A stretch of DNA of 64,000 nt from Akkermansiaceae bacterium (GTDB lineage: Bacteria > Verrucomicrobiota > Verrucomicrobiia > Verrucomicrobiales > Akkermansiaceae), in assembly GCA_017798145.1 (NCBI GenBank), contig CP059069.1:1659226-1723225 (forward strand). Reading direction: 5' to 3'. Below are positions 8,503 to 17,444 of the stretch, piece by piece. The notes under the pieces are model-generated. The model worked only from the letters and a program-made list of their open reading frames with translations, searched no databases and had not been told where the DNA came from. Positions within the stretch are counted from its first letter, which is position 1. Every line of letters starts with the position of its first letter. The translations under genes and the position numbers were made by a program.

Positions 8503-10182
8503 TTGATCCTCCACGTGCCACGACCCACAACCACGATCACCCCTCGTTTCCCATTGTTCGCCGCACTATTGCGCACAGCGGTGTTCGCTGCGTGCACCGT
8601 TGCGGCCACGGGAGAAACTGCATCAACCGCCATCGAGGTATTCGCCGACGAGACCCGGCTGGAGCATGACAACGGAATCGCGCTTGCTCCACTGAACGCA
8701 TCCTCCCTCCAATTTCAGGTCGTCCCCGCCAGCCTGCGGGTGCGCTACCGCCTCGAGGGCGCGGACAAAGCGTGGCAGGAGCGAAGCGGAACCATGATGT
8801 TCGTCGTCCGGTTCATCGACAAAGAAGGGAACCGGATTCTTCACCATGACTTCGCTGCCCAGCACGCGACTCCCGGGTGGAGTGGATCGGACACCCCGTT
8901 TTCCTTTGTTTCACGGAAGGAAACGATCCGGGTGCCCGACAACGCCGAATATCTCTCGGTGGCCGTCTCCTCCTCCGGACCGTTGAGCGCGGTCGGGGTC
9001 ATCGCGATCCGCGGAATCTCGATCCGCTCTCTCCCCACCGCCGACGGACCGGAGCGATGGCTGATGCGTGACGCGCTCGGGCCGGACTCCCGCCCGATCC
9101 GCTGGAACAAAGCCGGAAGCCGGCCCACCATGGGTTCGCTCACATATCCGGACGACAATGACGACTCACCGCCGACTCTCGTCATCGTGGACGACGACCT
9201 CGAGGCCCACGCCGACATCGCGAGCGGGCACTACGAACTCCCGGCGCTTCGACCCGGCGAACAACTTGAGATCGAATGGCAGGAAGCCTACTCGGTCGGA
9301 CTCGGGGGGGCCTTCGAACTCGACTACGAGCGGCTTCCCGCCGCCGCCTACCGTTTCCTTGTCGAGGAACTCACGGTCGACGGCATCCCCACCGGACGGG
9401 CCTCGGTGCTCGCAGTGGATGTTCCCGGTGTGTTCTGGGAGAAATGGTGGTTCTGGCTGGGTTGCCTCGCGGCGGCCGGCAGCCTCGTCGGGCTCTGGAT
9501 CCGGACTCTCGTGCGACGAAGAATCAGGCGCCAGCTCCGGCACGCCCGGCTGCTCTCCGACGAGCGGCTCCGCATCGCCCGCGATCTGCACGACGACCTC
9601 GGCACCCGCCTTTCGCACATTTCCCTGATCGGGGCCAACGCGGAGGCCATAACCGCCGATTCCGAATCACAGGCGGCCTTCCGCCAAATCCGGGAACTCA
9701 CCGGCGAACTGGTCAGCGCCCTTTCGGAATCGGTATGGATGCTCAACCCAAGAAATTGCGACCTCGAGTCTTTGATCAACTTCCTGTGCCGCCTTGTCAG
9801 CGAACTCTGTCGGCTCGCGGGCATCCGCTGCCGGATCGACGACACCGACCTCGAGCACAACCAACCGATCAGCCACGAGTTCCGCCACAACTTCTCGCTC
9901 GCGGTCAAGGAAACGGTCAACAACGCGCTGAGGCACGCGGAAGCGTCCGAGATTCTCATCAGGATCCGGATCGACCGAGGCAACTTCAGCGTATCAATCA
10001 GCGACGACGGCGTGGGAATCCGGGAGGGTGCGGTCAGCGCGCCCGGAGACACGGGAGGAAGCGGGCTCGAGAGCGTTCGCCAGCGCATGCAATCGATCGG
10101 GGGCCGGTGCGACATCTTGAACCTCGATCCATGCGGCCTACGAGTCTTGTTGACAGCGCCCATCCTCATGCGAGAAGGGTAG
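8503..10182 (+). CDS. NarL-family sensor histidine kinase with extracytoplasmic sensor domain
   Basis: 559 aa. An N-terminal hydrophobic segment (about 18-36) is followed by an extracytoplasmic region of about 270 residues ending in a Y_Y_Y-like part (Y-E-R-L-P-A-A-A-Y-R-F). One membrane helix follows (about 316-335), then a HisKA_3 domain with the phospho-accepting H363 in I-A-R-D-L-H-D-D-L-G-T-R-L. The HATPase N-box is seen in V-K-E-T-V-N-N-A-L-R-H-A-E and the G-box in S-D-D-G-V-G-I. The sensor part is not a family I recognise. It lies 6 bp upstream of its response regulator, so the two are co-transcribed. The pair is inside the island and is the obvious candidate to control it. Island site 1 lies upstream. 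Confidence 0.88.
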   Translation: MILHVPRPTTTITPRFPLFAALLRTAVFAACTVAATGETASTAIEVFADETRLEHDNGIALAPLNASSLQFQVVPASLRVRYRLEGADKAWQERSGTMMFVVRFIDKEGNRILHHDFAAQHATPGWSGSDTPFSFVSRKETIRVPDNAEYLSVAVSSSGPLSAVGVIAIRGISIRSLPTADGPERWLMRDALGPDSRPIRWNKAGSRPTMGSLTYPDDNDDSPPTLVIVDDDLEAHADIASGHYELPALRPGEQLEIEWQEAYSVGLGGAFELDYERLPAAAYRFLVEELTVDGIPTGRASVLAVDVPGVFWEKWWFWLGCLAAAGSLVGLWIRTLVRRRIRRQLRHARLLSDERLRIARDLHDDLGTRLSHISLIGANAEAITADSESQAAFRQIRELTGELVSALSESVWMLNPRNCDLESLINFLCRLVSELCRLAGIRCRIDDTDLEHNQPISHEFRHNFSLAVKETVNNALRHAEASEILIRIRIDRGNFSVSISDDGVGIREGAVSAPGDTGGSGLESVRQRMQSIGGRCDILNLDPCGLRVLLTAPILMREG

Positions 10183-10188
10183 ATCAGC

Positions 10189-10817
10189 ATGGCTTTCCAT
10201 CGAAAAACCGTAGTCGTCGTGGAGGACGACCTCCGCCTGCAAGAACAGCTGGTGAAAATCCTCGAGCGTCCGGATGACATCGAATGTCTCTACGCGCTCT
10301 CGTCCGCAGAAATTCTTCCCGCATTCCCTGCGAACCGCCCGACGTGGTCCTGATGGACATCAAACTTCCCGGTCGGTCGGGTATCGACTGCATCCGCGAA
10401 CTGAAAAAATCGAAACCCGAAATGGAGGTGGTGATGCTCACCGCCTACGACGAGGAGGACAACATCTTCAGAGCCCTGAAGGAGGGCGCGAGCGGCTATC
10501 TGCTTAAGACCAGCAGCCCCGACGACATCTTCAACGCCATCCGCGACGTATTCTCGGGCGGCGCGCCCTTCTCGAGCCACATCGCCCGGAAAGTCGCCCG
10601 GCATTTCCGACAGGATCGCGAAATCGAGGATGAGAACCAGAAACTCTCAGCGCGCGAACACGAGGTTCTCGGCCTTCTCGCCTCCGGTTACATTTACAAG
10701 GAGGTGGCGGATGAGCTGCAGATCACGATCGAAACGGTCCGCACCTACGTGAAGCGGATCTGCCAGAAACTTCATGTTCGGAGCAAGGTCGAGGCGATCA
10801 TCAAGTACCGTGCCTGA
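10189..10817 (+). CDS. NarL/FixJ-type response regulator, disrupted by a frameshift
   Basis: The ATG at 10189 opens a receiver domain (V-V-V-V-E-D-D, the acidic pair), but this frame stops at 10351-10353 after 54 codons. The remaining receiver (D-V-V-L-M-D with the phospho-accepting Asp, then K-T at beta5) and the C-terminal LuxR-type HTH (L-S-A-R-E-H-E-V-L-G-L-L-A-S-G) lie in the -1 frame, open from 10284 to 10817. Restoring one base near 10324-10330 would give a normal protein of about 209 aa. The break is therefore a one-base loss, a sequencing error, or less likely a recoding site. A start at 10284 would give a receiver without its first acidic pair. The HTH part is intact and could still bind DNA. 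Confidence 0.8.
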
Positions 10818-10872
10818 CAGGCCGCGGCCCTCCTCACGCGCGGTCGGGAAAATCCGTCTTCCGAGACGCAAT

Positions 10873-10889
10873 GTCCCCGCTTTGGGGAC
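10873..10889 (+). promoter_or_regulatory. Island palindrome, site 2
   Basis: GTCCCC-GCTTT-GGGGAC lies 174 bp upstream of the DUF1080-dehydrogenase fusion gene and reads in the sense direction of that gene. Sites 3 and 4 carry the identical 17-mer in the sense direction of their own downstream genes. A weaker GGCG-TTTG box follows about 30 nt after its start, as in site 3. Confidence 0.6.
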
Positions 10890-11062
10890 TTGTGGGTATT
10901 TATGGCGTTTGTTGTCCTGAGGAGGTTGAAAACCTCGCAAATCTCCCTGCCGGAGAAGCGGCTCATCGAAGAACTGATGCACGACGTCTTGGGATGGAGT
11001 TGAGACCAAGGCAAATAACTCTGGAATAGCTGAAACCGCGAACGTCTTCCCCACCCTCCATC

Positions 11063-14000
11063 ATGCACACCCCAAGAATGATTCCCCGACTGCCAGGAAT
11101 GCTGGCGCTGCTCTGCCTCACCCTCGCCCCGCTCCACGCCGAACCATGGCTCGATCTGTTCGACGGTAAGACTCTGGAAGGTTGGACGGAACGCAACAAA
11201 AGCGGTTCCTTCCAGGTGGAGGACGGCGCCATCGTCGGAACCGCCACATCCGGGCTTGGGACGACCTTCCTTTGCACCGATGAGGAATACGGCGACTTCG
11301 AGCTCGAGTTCGAGTGCAAGCTGATCGATCCGGACTTGAATTCCGGCGTCCAGATCCGCTCCCGGATCCGCTCCCTGCCCGGCAAGAACACGGGGCCGCT
11401 TGAAGGGCCGCAGGTGGATATTTCCGGGAAGAACGCGGAACGCGGCACCTTTTCGGGCAACATCTTCGGCCAAGGCTGGGGCGAATGGCTGACGCCCAAG
11501 GACAAGCGACGGAAACACACATTTTTCAAGGATGGCGAGTGGAACCGCTTTCGTGTCCTGGCGCAGGGCGATCAGGTCACCACCTGGATCAACGGGGAAG
11601 AAGTGATCAAGACGACGATTCCCGCGGAACGCCACAAGACCCATCCCAGCGGCTACATCGCCCTCCAACTCCACGGCATCCATGAGGGCACGGGGCCCTT
11701 CAAAATCGCATGGCGCAACCTGCGCGTCCGCAAGCTTTCCGGGGAAGATGCGGCGCCGTCGGAGAACAAGGCCGGGGCCAATGCAAGCCCCATGCCCTCA
11801 GCGGAGCGGTTGGTTCTCAACCACAAGGGGCCGAAGGTGGCGTTCCGCAGTCTGCCCGCATTCGAGGGGCATCAGCTTAGTTTCTTCGCCCAGGCACCTG
11901 AGATCAATTGCCCTGTCTCGGTCGTGGCCGAGCCGGGCGGTGCCGTCTTCGCACTCTGCGATGGCAATGCCGGCCTTGGGCGTCTGCCAAACCAGGGCAC
12001 GGTGTGGCGTCTTGTCGATGAGAACGACGACGGCAAGGCCGACTTCGGCACCCGTTTCATCCCGGACATCGACACCCCGCGCGGCGGACACTTCATCGAT
12101 GGGACCCTTTATCTCGCCCATCCTCCCTTCATTTCCTCTTTCCGCGATCTCGACGGGGATGGCGTCGCTGACGAGCACAAGGTCCTGGCCAGCGGATTCG
12201 CCCACGATCTGAAATGGAAACGGGGCGGCGACCACTCGACCAACGACCTGCGGGTCGGCCTCGACGGATGGATCTACGTCGCTGTGGGCGACTTCGGCGC
12301 GAGCGCCGTCGGTTCCGATGGCTCGGAAGCCCGCCTGATGACCGGGGGCGTGATCCGCATGCGCAAGGACGGCAGCGACCTCGAGGTTTACGCCCGCGGC
12401 ACCCGCAACACCTACGACATCGCCATCAGCCCGAGGCTCGACATCCTGGCCCTCGACAACACCAACGACGGCGACGGATGGGACATGCGCCTGCATCATC
12501 TCACGCCGCTGGCGCACATGGGCTACCCGAACCTGTTCAAGAACTTCAGCGAGGAAACCATGCCTCCCCTCTTCGTCTATGGCGGCGGATCGGGCTGCGG
12601 TGCGCTTTATCTGGAAGAGCCCGGATTCCCCGACTGGTTCAACCGCCGTTTCCACACCATCAATTGGGGACGCGTCTATACCCACGAACTGACGCCCCAT
12701 GAAGCGACTTTCGTCAACAAGGACCGGGTGACCCTCAGCATCAACAAGATGGTCGATCTCGATGTCGACGGCAGTTCGCGGCTCTACTTCGCCAACTTCG
12801 AGAACGGCGGCGCCCGCATCGAGCCCGGCGCCATCGTGGGCCACATTGTCCAGGCGAAACCCGATGGTTGGAATTACCGCCCCTTCCCCGATCTGGAGAC
12901 GTCTTCCCCGGATGCGCTGGTTGGGTTCCTCGATGCGGGATCGAACGTGCTGCGGCAGCAGGCCCAGACGGTGCTGATCCGGAGCAAGGCTTCCGAGATC
13001 ATGTCCTTGCTGAAGAAGGCGGCCGGAAACAACGCCCTGTCGCTCGAAGCGAGGATCGCCGCCCTGTTTGCGATCAATCTGCGGAACGAACCGGACAGCG
13101 CGAAGATCGTCAAAGGCTTCCTTTCCGATCCGGCACTTCGCGAGTATGCCCTGCGCGCCCTGCTGGACAGGAAGGATCGGGACGATCTCGATCTCGCCGA
13201 GGTCGTCACCAGTCTCCTCGACGGCGAGAATCCTCGGTTGCGGCTTCAGGCCGTGGTCGGTGTGCGGAAGCTCGGTCTGATTGACCTGACCGGAAAGCTT
13301 CTCGCCATCTCCTCCGAGGGGCCGAGGGAGCCGCTGAAAAACAACGTGGCCCATCGGCACGAGGCGATTCCACATACGGCGTATCGTGCCCTCGTCGAAA
13401 TGGAGCCCGTGAGCGAACTTCACGCCGCCCTGGAGAATCCCGGATTGTGGAAACCGGCGCTCGCCGTGCTCCGCACGATTCACACGTCGGAGAATGTCTC
13501 GAAGCTCACCGCGCTGCTGGGACGTAACAAGGATCCCGGCCGGATCCTCGATCTCGTCTCAACGCTGATCCGCCTTTATCATCGCGAGAAGGAGTGGGAT
13601 GGCGAAGCATGGTGGGGCACCCGTCCTTACAGCGCCGGCCCCTATTACCAAGGCGTCACCTGGGAGGAGTCGGAGAAGATTGCGTCCACCCTCCGCGGTG
13701 TGGTGGCGGGCATGGACAAGGAATCGCAAGGCGCGGTTCTCTACGAGGTCCGCCGGCACAATCTTGATCTCGCCCAACTCGATCTGCCTATCGCGATCGA
13801 CCCCGTCGAGCAATTGCTCGAGCAACCCGACCACACTTTCGAACAACAAGCCGACCTCCTGTCCGTGGTGACGGATCCGGCGCGCCCGCGGTCCATGCGG
13901 ATCGCGGCCTTTCGGGCGGCGCTCAACGTCACAGGCTTCATTTACGACGACTGGTGCCTGGCGAATCTGGAAGCACTCGCAGCCATCGAGGAGGACGAGG

Positions 14001-14818
14001 AACTCCAAGCCGCGCTGAGCCAGGAATTCGTCCAGAGTCCCTCGCACCGCGGCAAGCGGATGAACCGGATTCCGAAGACATGGTCGAAGGTCAGGAAAAT
14101 GGGCAAGACACCAAGGGCGCTGTTCCTCGATATGGTCTGCGCCGTGGTTCAGAGCCCGCTGACCGATCCGCAGGATCGGCAGAAACTGGTAGCAGCGATG
14201 GCCCGTGAGGAACCTACGCTGGAATTTGTCCAAAGCATCGCCCGCAACCGTGCGATTGCTTTCGAAAGCGTGCTCCGGGGCAAATTCAAGGATCCATCGG
14301 TCGCCGCGCTTGCCAAGGAGACGCTCCGGTCGTTTCAGAACACTGAAGGCAAACTTGTGGGCGAACTCAGCGTCGAAGAGGTGACCAAGGCGATCCTCGC
14401 CATGGAGGGTGACGCCGGGGAAGGAAAGCGGCTCTTCACCACACAGAGCTGCATCGCCTGCCATTCGGTTCTCCCCGACGAACCCCAGAAAGGTCCCTAC
14501 CTTGGATCCGTCGGCAATCTTTTTGACCGTGAGCAACTGATCACGCACATCCTCGATCCCGGAGCCGAGATCGCCCAGGGCTTCCAGACCTATCAGTTCA
14601 CGCTCAAGGACGGCACGCTCGCCTCCGGCTTCGTCACTTCCCGCGACGACGCAACCATCAAACTCGGCAGCGTCACCGGCCTCAGCCAGACCCTGAAGGC
14701 GGCCGAGGTGGAGAAAGAGGAAGTCCTTCCGGCGAGCATGATGCCTCCCGGCTTGGCGGACACCCTCACCCTCCGGCAGTTCGCCTCCCTGATCGACTAC
14801 CTGCAGACCTTGCACTGA
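11063..14818 (+). CDS. DUF1080 - membrane-bound dehydrogenase - HEAT - cytochrome c fusion protein
   Basis: 1251 aa, secreted (signal about 1-26, ending P-L-H-A). Domain order: DUF1080/PF06439, the family named 3-keto-disaccharide hydrolase (about 28-225, starting L-F-D-G-K-T-L-E-G-W); a PVC-type membrane-bound dehydrogenase beta-propeller (about 260-620, with D-L-D-G-D-G-V-A-D-E repeats); a HEAT-like helical part (about 630-1100); and a C-terminal PVC-type haem domain with C1130-I-A-C-H and M-M-P-P as likely axial Met. A sugar-oxidising and glycoside-cleaving role in the periplasm is inferred from the domains, not known. It is a single-gene unit with site 2 upstream and is convergent with the sulfatase gene to its right. 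Confidence 0.85.
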   Translation: MHTPRMIPRLPGMLALLCLTLAPLHAEPWLDLFDGKTLEGWTERNKSGSFQVEDGAIVGTATSGLGTTFLCTDEEYGDFELEFECKLIDPDLNSGVQIRSRIRSLPGKNTGPLEGPQVDISGKNAERGTFSGNIFGQGWGEWLTPKDKRRKHTFFKDGEWNRFRVLAQGDQVTTWINGEEVIKTTIPAERHKTHPSGYIALQLHGIHEGTGPFKIAWRNLRVRKLSGEDAAPSENKAGANASPMPSAERLVLNHKGPKVAFRSLPAFEGHQLSFFAQAPEINCPVSVVAEPGGAVFALCDGNAGLGRLPNQGTVWRLVDENDDGKADFGTRFIPDIDTPRGGHFIDGTLYLAHPPFISSFRDLDGDGVADEHKVLASGFAHDLKWKRGGDHSTNDLRVGLDGWIYVAVGDFGASAVGSDGSEARLMTGGVIRMRKDGSDLEVYARGTRNTYDIAISPRLDILALDNTNDGDGWDMRLHHLTPLAHMGYPNLFKNFSEETMPPLFVYGGGSGCGALYLEEPGFPDWFNRRFHTINWGRVYTHELTPHEATFVNKDRVTLSINKMVDLDVDGSSRLYFANFENGGARIEPGAIVGHIVQAKPDGWNYRPFPDLETSSPDALVGFLDAGSNVLRQQAQTVLIRSKASEIMSLLKKAAGNNALSLEARIAALFAINLRNEPDSAKIVKGFLSDPALREYALRALLDRKDRDDLDLAEVVTSLLDGENPRLRLQAVVGVRKLGLIDLTGKLLAISSEGPREPLKNNVAHRHEAIPHTAYRALVEMEPVSELHAALENPGLWKPALAVLRTIHTSENVSKLTALLGRNKDPGRILDLVSTLIRLYHREKEWDGEAWWGTRPYSAGPYYQGVTWEESEKIASTLRGVVAGMDKESQGAVLYEVRRHNLDLAQLDLPIAIDPVEQLLEQPDHTFEQQADLLSVVTDPARPRSMRIAAFRAALNVTGFIYDDWCLANLEALAAIEEDEELQAALSQEFVQSPSHRGKRMNRIPKTWSKVRKMGKTPRALFLDMVCAVVQSPLTDPQDRQKLVAAMAREEPTLEFVQSIARNRAIAFESVLRGKFKDPSVAALAKETLRSFQNTEGKLVGELSVEEVTKAILAMEGDAGEGKRLFTTQSCIACHSVLPDEPQKGPYLGSVGNLFDREQLITHILDPGAEIAQGFQTYQFTLKDGTLASGFVTSRDDATIKLGSVTGLSQTLKAAEVEKEEVLPASMMPPGLADTLTLRQFASLIDYLQTLH

Positions 14819-14884
14819 TCCCATTCATCAAACCGAGCTTGTCGCGACGAACCGGTTACATTAGCGCTTTCCTCCATCGCGGCA

Positions 14885-14910
14885 GGCTGTCATGACCGGC
14901 CGACAGCTTT
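14885..14910. terminator. Possible bidirectional terminator between convergent genes
   Basis: GCTGTC at 14886-14891 pairs with GACAGC at 14902-14907, followed by TTT on the plus strand. It lies in the 141-bp gap between convergent genes. The stem is short and the T-run poor. Confidence 0.3.
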
Positions 14911-14959
14911 CGGTTAGCATTCCGGCAATCGGTCTCGAACTTGGGAGACGCGAACCCGA

Positions 14960-16426
14960 TCATTCGGAAGCGCCCCGTTTTTTCTCCTTCGTCTTCTTGC
15001 TCCCCCGCCGGTCCGCCATGGCGCTGGACAAGGGAGCCGCCGGATCGGAAGGAAGGGCAGCCCTCATTTCCCGGATCAACGGGGCATACTCGGGATTCTC
15101 GATCTGGTTCGTCCATTCATGGGGATCCTTGGTGGTGTCGTAGAACTCCTCCTCATCGGTCGCGTAGAGGGTGTAGCGGCCGCGCTCGGTTCGGATGCTC
15201 AGGTAGGACCGGTCCGTTTTGATCTTATCGCACAATCCGGTGATGGCGGTGCTTTTCCAAGGAGCCATCGGGTCCTTGAGCAGGGGGGCCAGCGAGCGTC
15301 CGTCAAGGTAGGCGGGGGGCTCGAGTCCGCAGAGTTCGGCCAGGGTGGGATAGATGTCCATCAGGGAAACGAACCGTTCGGACACGCCCCCGCCTTCGGT
15401 GACTCCAGGTGCACGGAACATCAACAAGGTATGGGTTCCCTCTTCCCATAGGGTTGTTTTTTGCCAGTGAAGTTTTTCCCCCAGGTGGAAGCCGTGGTCG
15501 GTGAGGAAAACGACAATGGTGTTGTCCTTGTAAGGGCTTTTTTCGAGGGCGTCGAGGACGCGCCCGATCTGCGCGTCAGCATAGGTTGTCGTGGCCAGGT
15601 AGGCCTGCACCGCCTCCTTGTGTTTGCCGGACTCGATCACCTTTTGGGAAAAGCTCCCGGGCCCGTCGCTCACCGCCCTGGCCAGAGGCGGCAGGTCATC
15701 CAGGTCATCCGCCTTGAGTTCGGGAAGGACGATCTGGTCGAGGGGATACATGTCGAAATACTTTTGCGGGACATACCAGGGCATGTGGGGATTGAAGGTG
15801 CCGTATGCCAGGAAAAAGGGCTTCTCGTGCCGCTTTTCCAGAACCGCGATGGCCTTGTTGGCGCCGCCGGTGTCATTCATCTGCTCTTCGGTGAGATGGA
15901 TGGGACCCCAATCCTTCTCGCCCCCGCTGAGTCCGGCGAGAGGGGCTCCGGGAGGAGCCGGATCCCTTTTGTGGCCGACATGTTCATTCCAGTGCTCCTT
16001 CTGGTCCCAGCCGTGGGTGATCTTGCCGTAACCGAAGGTGTCGTATCCGCCCTTCTTGAACAACCCGGCCAGCGACAGCACCGCATCCCGGTTCATTGCC
16101 TCGCTCTTGCTGATGGTCTGCGCGTTGTTGTAGACGCCCGATTTCCAGGGAGCCACGCCGGAGAAAAAGGCGGTGCGCGAGGGCGAGCACACGGGTGCCG
16201 CCGTGTAGGCATTCCTGAAGTTCACGCCGCTGTCCGCGAGCTTCCGCAAGTTGGGCGCGATCACTTTTCCCGTGTAACGGTCCGGATTCTCCAGCAACCA
16301 CGAATTCATGTCGTCGGAAACCAGGAACAGGACATTCGGCTTCGCCTTGGCGGATCCGGCTGGTGGTAGTTCTTCAGCCTGAGCCGTAACAAGCAGCGCG
16401 GCGCATAAAATATATGTTGCTTTCAT
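14960..16426 (-). CDS. S1-family sulfatase, iduronate-2-sulfatase-like
   Basis: 488 aa from the ATG at 16426, which gives a clear signal peptide ([17 protein letters not shown]). The frame upstream to 16504 is rejected. Metal site [10 protein letters not shown] and catalytic C80 in C-S-P-S-R are present, as is G-Y-G-K-I-T-H-G. It ends in a strongly basic tail ([12 protein letters not shown]). It starts 7 bp after the ThuA stop and is the last gene of the three-gene operon dehydrogenase-ThuA-sulfatase. Expected to remove sulfate from a glycan outside the cytoplasm; the substrate is unknown. Confidence 0.92.
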   Translation of the reverse strand: MKATYILCAALLVTAQAEELPPAGSAKAKPNVLFLVSDDMNSWLLENPDRYTGKVIAPNLRKLADSGVNFRNAYTAAPVCSPSRTAFFSGVAPWKSGVYNNAQTISKSEAMNRDAVLSLAGLFKKGGYDTFGYGKITHGWDQKEHWNEHVGHKRDPAPPGAPLAGLSGGEKDWGPIHLTEEQMNDTGGANKAIAVLEKRHEKPFFLAYGTFNPHMPWYVPQKYFDMYPLDQIVLPELKADDLDDLPPLARAVSDGPGSFSQKVIESGKHKEAVQAYLATTTYADAQIGRVLDALEKSPYKDNTIVVFLTDHGFHLGEKLHWQKTTLWEEGTHTLLMFRAPGVTEGGGVSERFVSLMDIYPTLAELCGLEPPAYLDGRSLAPLLKDPMAPWKSTAITGLCDKIKTDRSYLSIRTERGRYTLYATDEEEFYDTTKDPHEWTNQIENPEYAPLIREMRAALPSDPAAPLSSAMADRRGSKKTKEKKRGASE

Positions 16427-16433
16427 ATGGGTT

Positions 16434-17444
16434 TCAATCGGCTGATTTCGGCATGATGGGGGATTCCCAGCCCGTGAGATCGGAGGGCTTGACCTTCTTC
16501 GCATGGCCTCCGAAGGAAAACTTGTTAGGCTGGTAGGGGCCGACGAAGGAGAAATCGAGGCCGGGTTTGATCTCCTTTCCCATGCCGACCGCCCAGAGGA
16601 CGCCGTTGAGGATCATGCGGCGGTAGTTGTCGTCGAGAAAGTCCTGGGATGCGCCCTGGGTGCTGTGGAAGACGCGGTGCTTCGCGCCGTCCTTGGCGGC
16701 GTATTCGCGCGTCCAGACGCAGGGCATGGGTGGTTTCGATGCGTCCGCTTCCGCGGCGGGATCCATGGAAACGAGCGGCTGCGAGGTGGCGAGGACGGTG
16801 AAGTCCGGCGCGGCTTTTCCCACGTAGGCTCCGGCATGGGTGAACGCGGTCTCGCCGACCCCGGTCAGGATCACGTGGCCGCGCTGTTCGGGCACGGTGA
16901 CGACGCGGGTGCCCTGGACATGGTTTTTCCCATAGTGCCCCACCCAGGTGTTGCCGAGCACCTGGTGGCCGAAACCGCCTTCATAACCGGCGGCTTTGGA
17001 TTTGAAACCATATTTGGCGTATTCCGATTCCGCCGGGATCTTGAACGCGTGGGACGAGGTGCGCAGGCCGACGACGGGGCCGCCGCGTTCGAGGTAGCTC
17101 TCGATGTGCGCCATTTCCTCGTCGGGGAGATTGAGGAAGCGGGCGAAGATGAAGAAGAGATCCGCTTCCTCAAGCGCCGCGAGTCCGGAGACAGTGGAAG
17201 AGCCGGCCTTGATGAATCCCTCCTTGTCCACGCCGAAGACCACGGTGCATTTGAAGCCCATGCGTTTGGCGAGGATGCGGGCAAGGGCGGGACAGGCTTC
17301 CTCGGCGCGGTATTCGTGGTCGCTGGCGAGAAAAACGATGTGCTTGCCGGCACCCAGGCCGGCCTCGCCCTCATAGACGATGGAGGAGGCTCGGGCGGCG
17401 GTGGCGGCGACTGCCGCGGTGAGGAGGATGCGGATGAGTTTCAT
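16434..17444 (-). CDS. ThuA-like protein (trehalose-utilisation fold), secreted
   Basis: 336 aa with a signal peptide (about 1-19, ending A-A-R-A). The ThuA-like class I glutamine-amidotransferase-like fold is seen in [12 protein letters not shown] near residue 35, [17 protein letters not shown] and the late R-V-F-H-S-T-Q-G. In rhizobia ThuA acts with ThuB on 3-keto-trehalose, so a role on oxidised sugars is possible here but unproven. Its ATG overlaps the stop of the upstream dehydrogenase gene by 4 bp (ATGA), and the sulfatase follows 7 bp later. Translational coupling ties the three proteins to one process. Confidence 0.85.
   Translation of the reverse strand: MKLIRILLTAAVAATAARASSIVYEGEAGLGAGKHIVFLASDHEYRAEEACPALARILAKRMGFKCTVVFGVDKEGFIKAGSSTVSGLAALEEADLFFIFARFLNLPDEEMAHIESYLERGGPVVGLRTSSHAFKIPAESEYAKYGFKSKAAGYEGGFGHQVLGNTWVGHYGKNHVQGTRVVTVPEQRGHVILTGVGETAFTHAGAYVGKAAPDFTVLATSQPLVSMDPAAEADASKPPMPCVWTREYAAKDGAKHRVFHSTQGASQDFLDDNYRRMILNGVLWAVGMGKEIKPGLDFSFVGPYQPNKFSFGGHAKKVKPSDLTGWESPIMPKSAD

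Noticed and set aside
10320..10353. Programmed -1 frameshift in the response regulator
   Set aside because: No X-XXY-YYZ heptamer and no obvious stimulatory stem were seen; a one-base deletion or read error is simpler.
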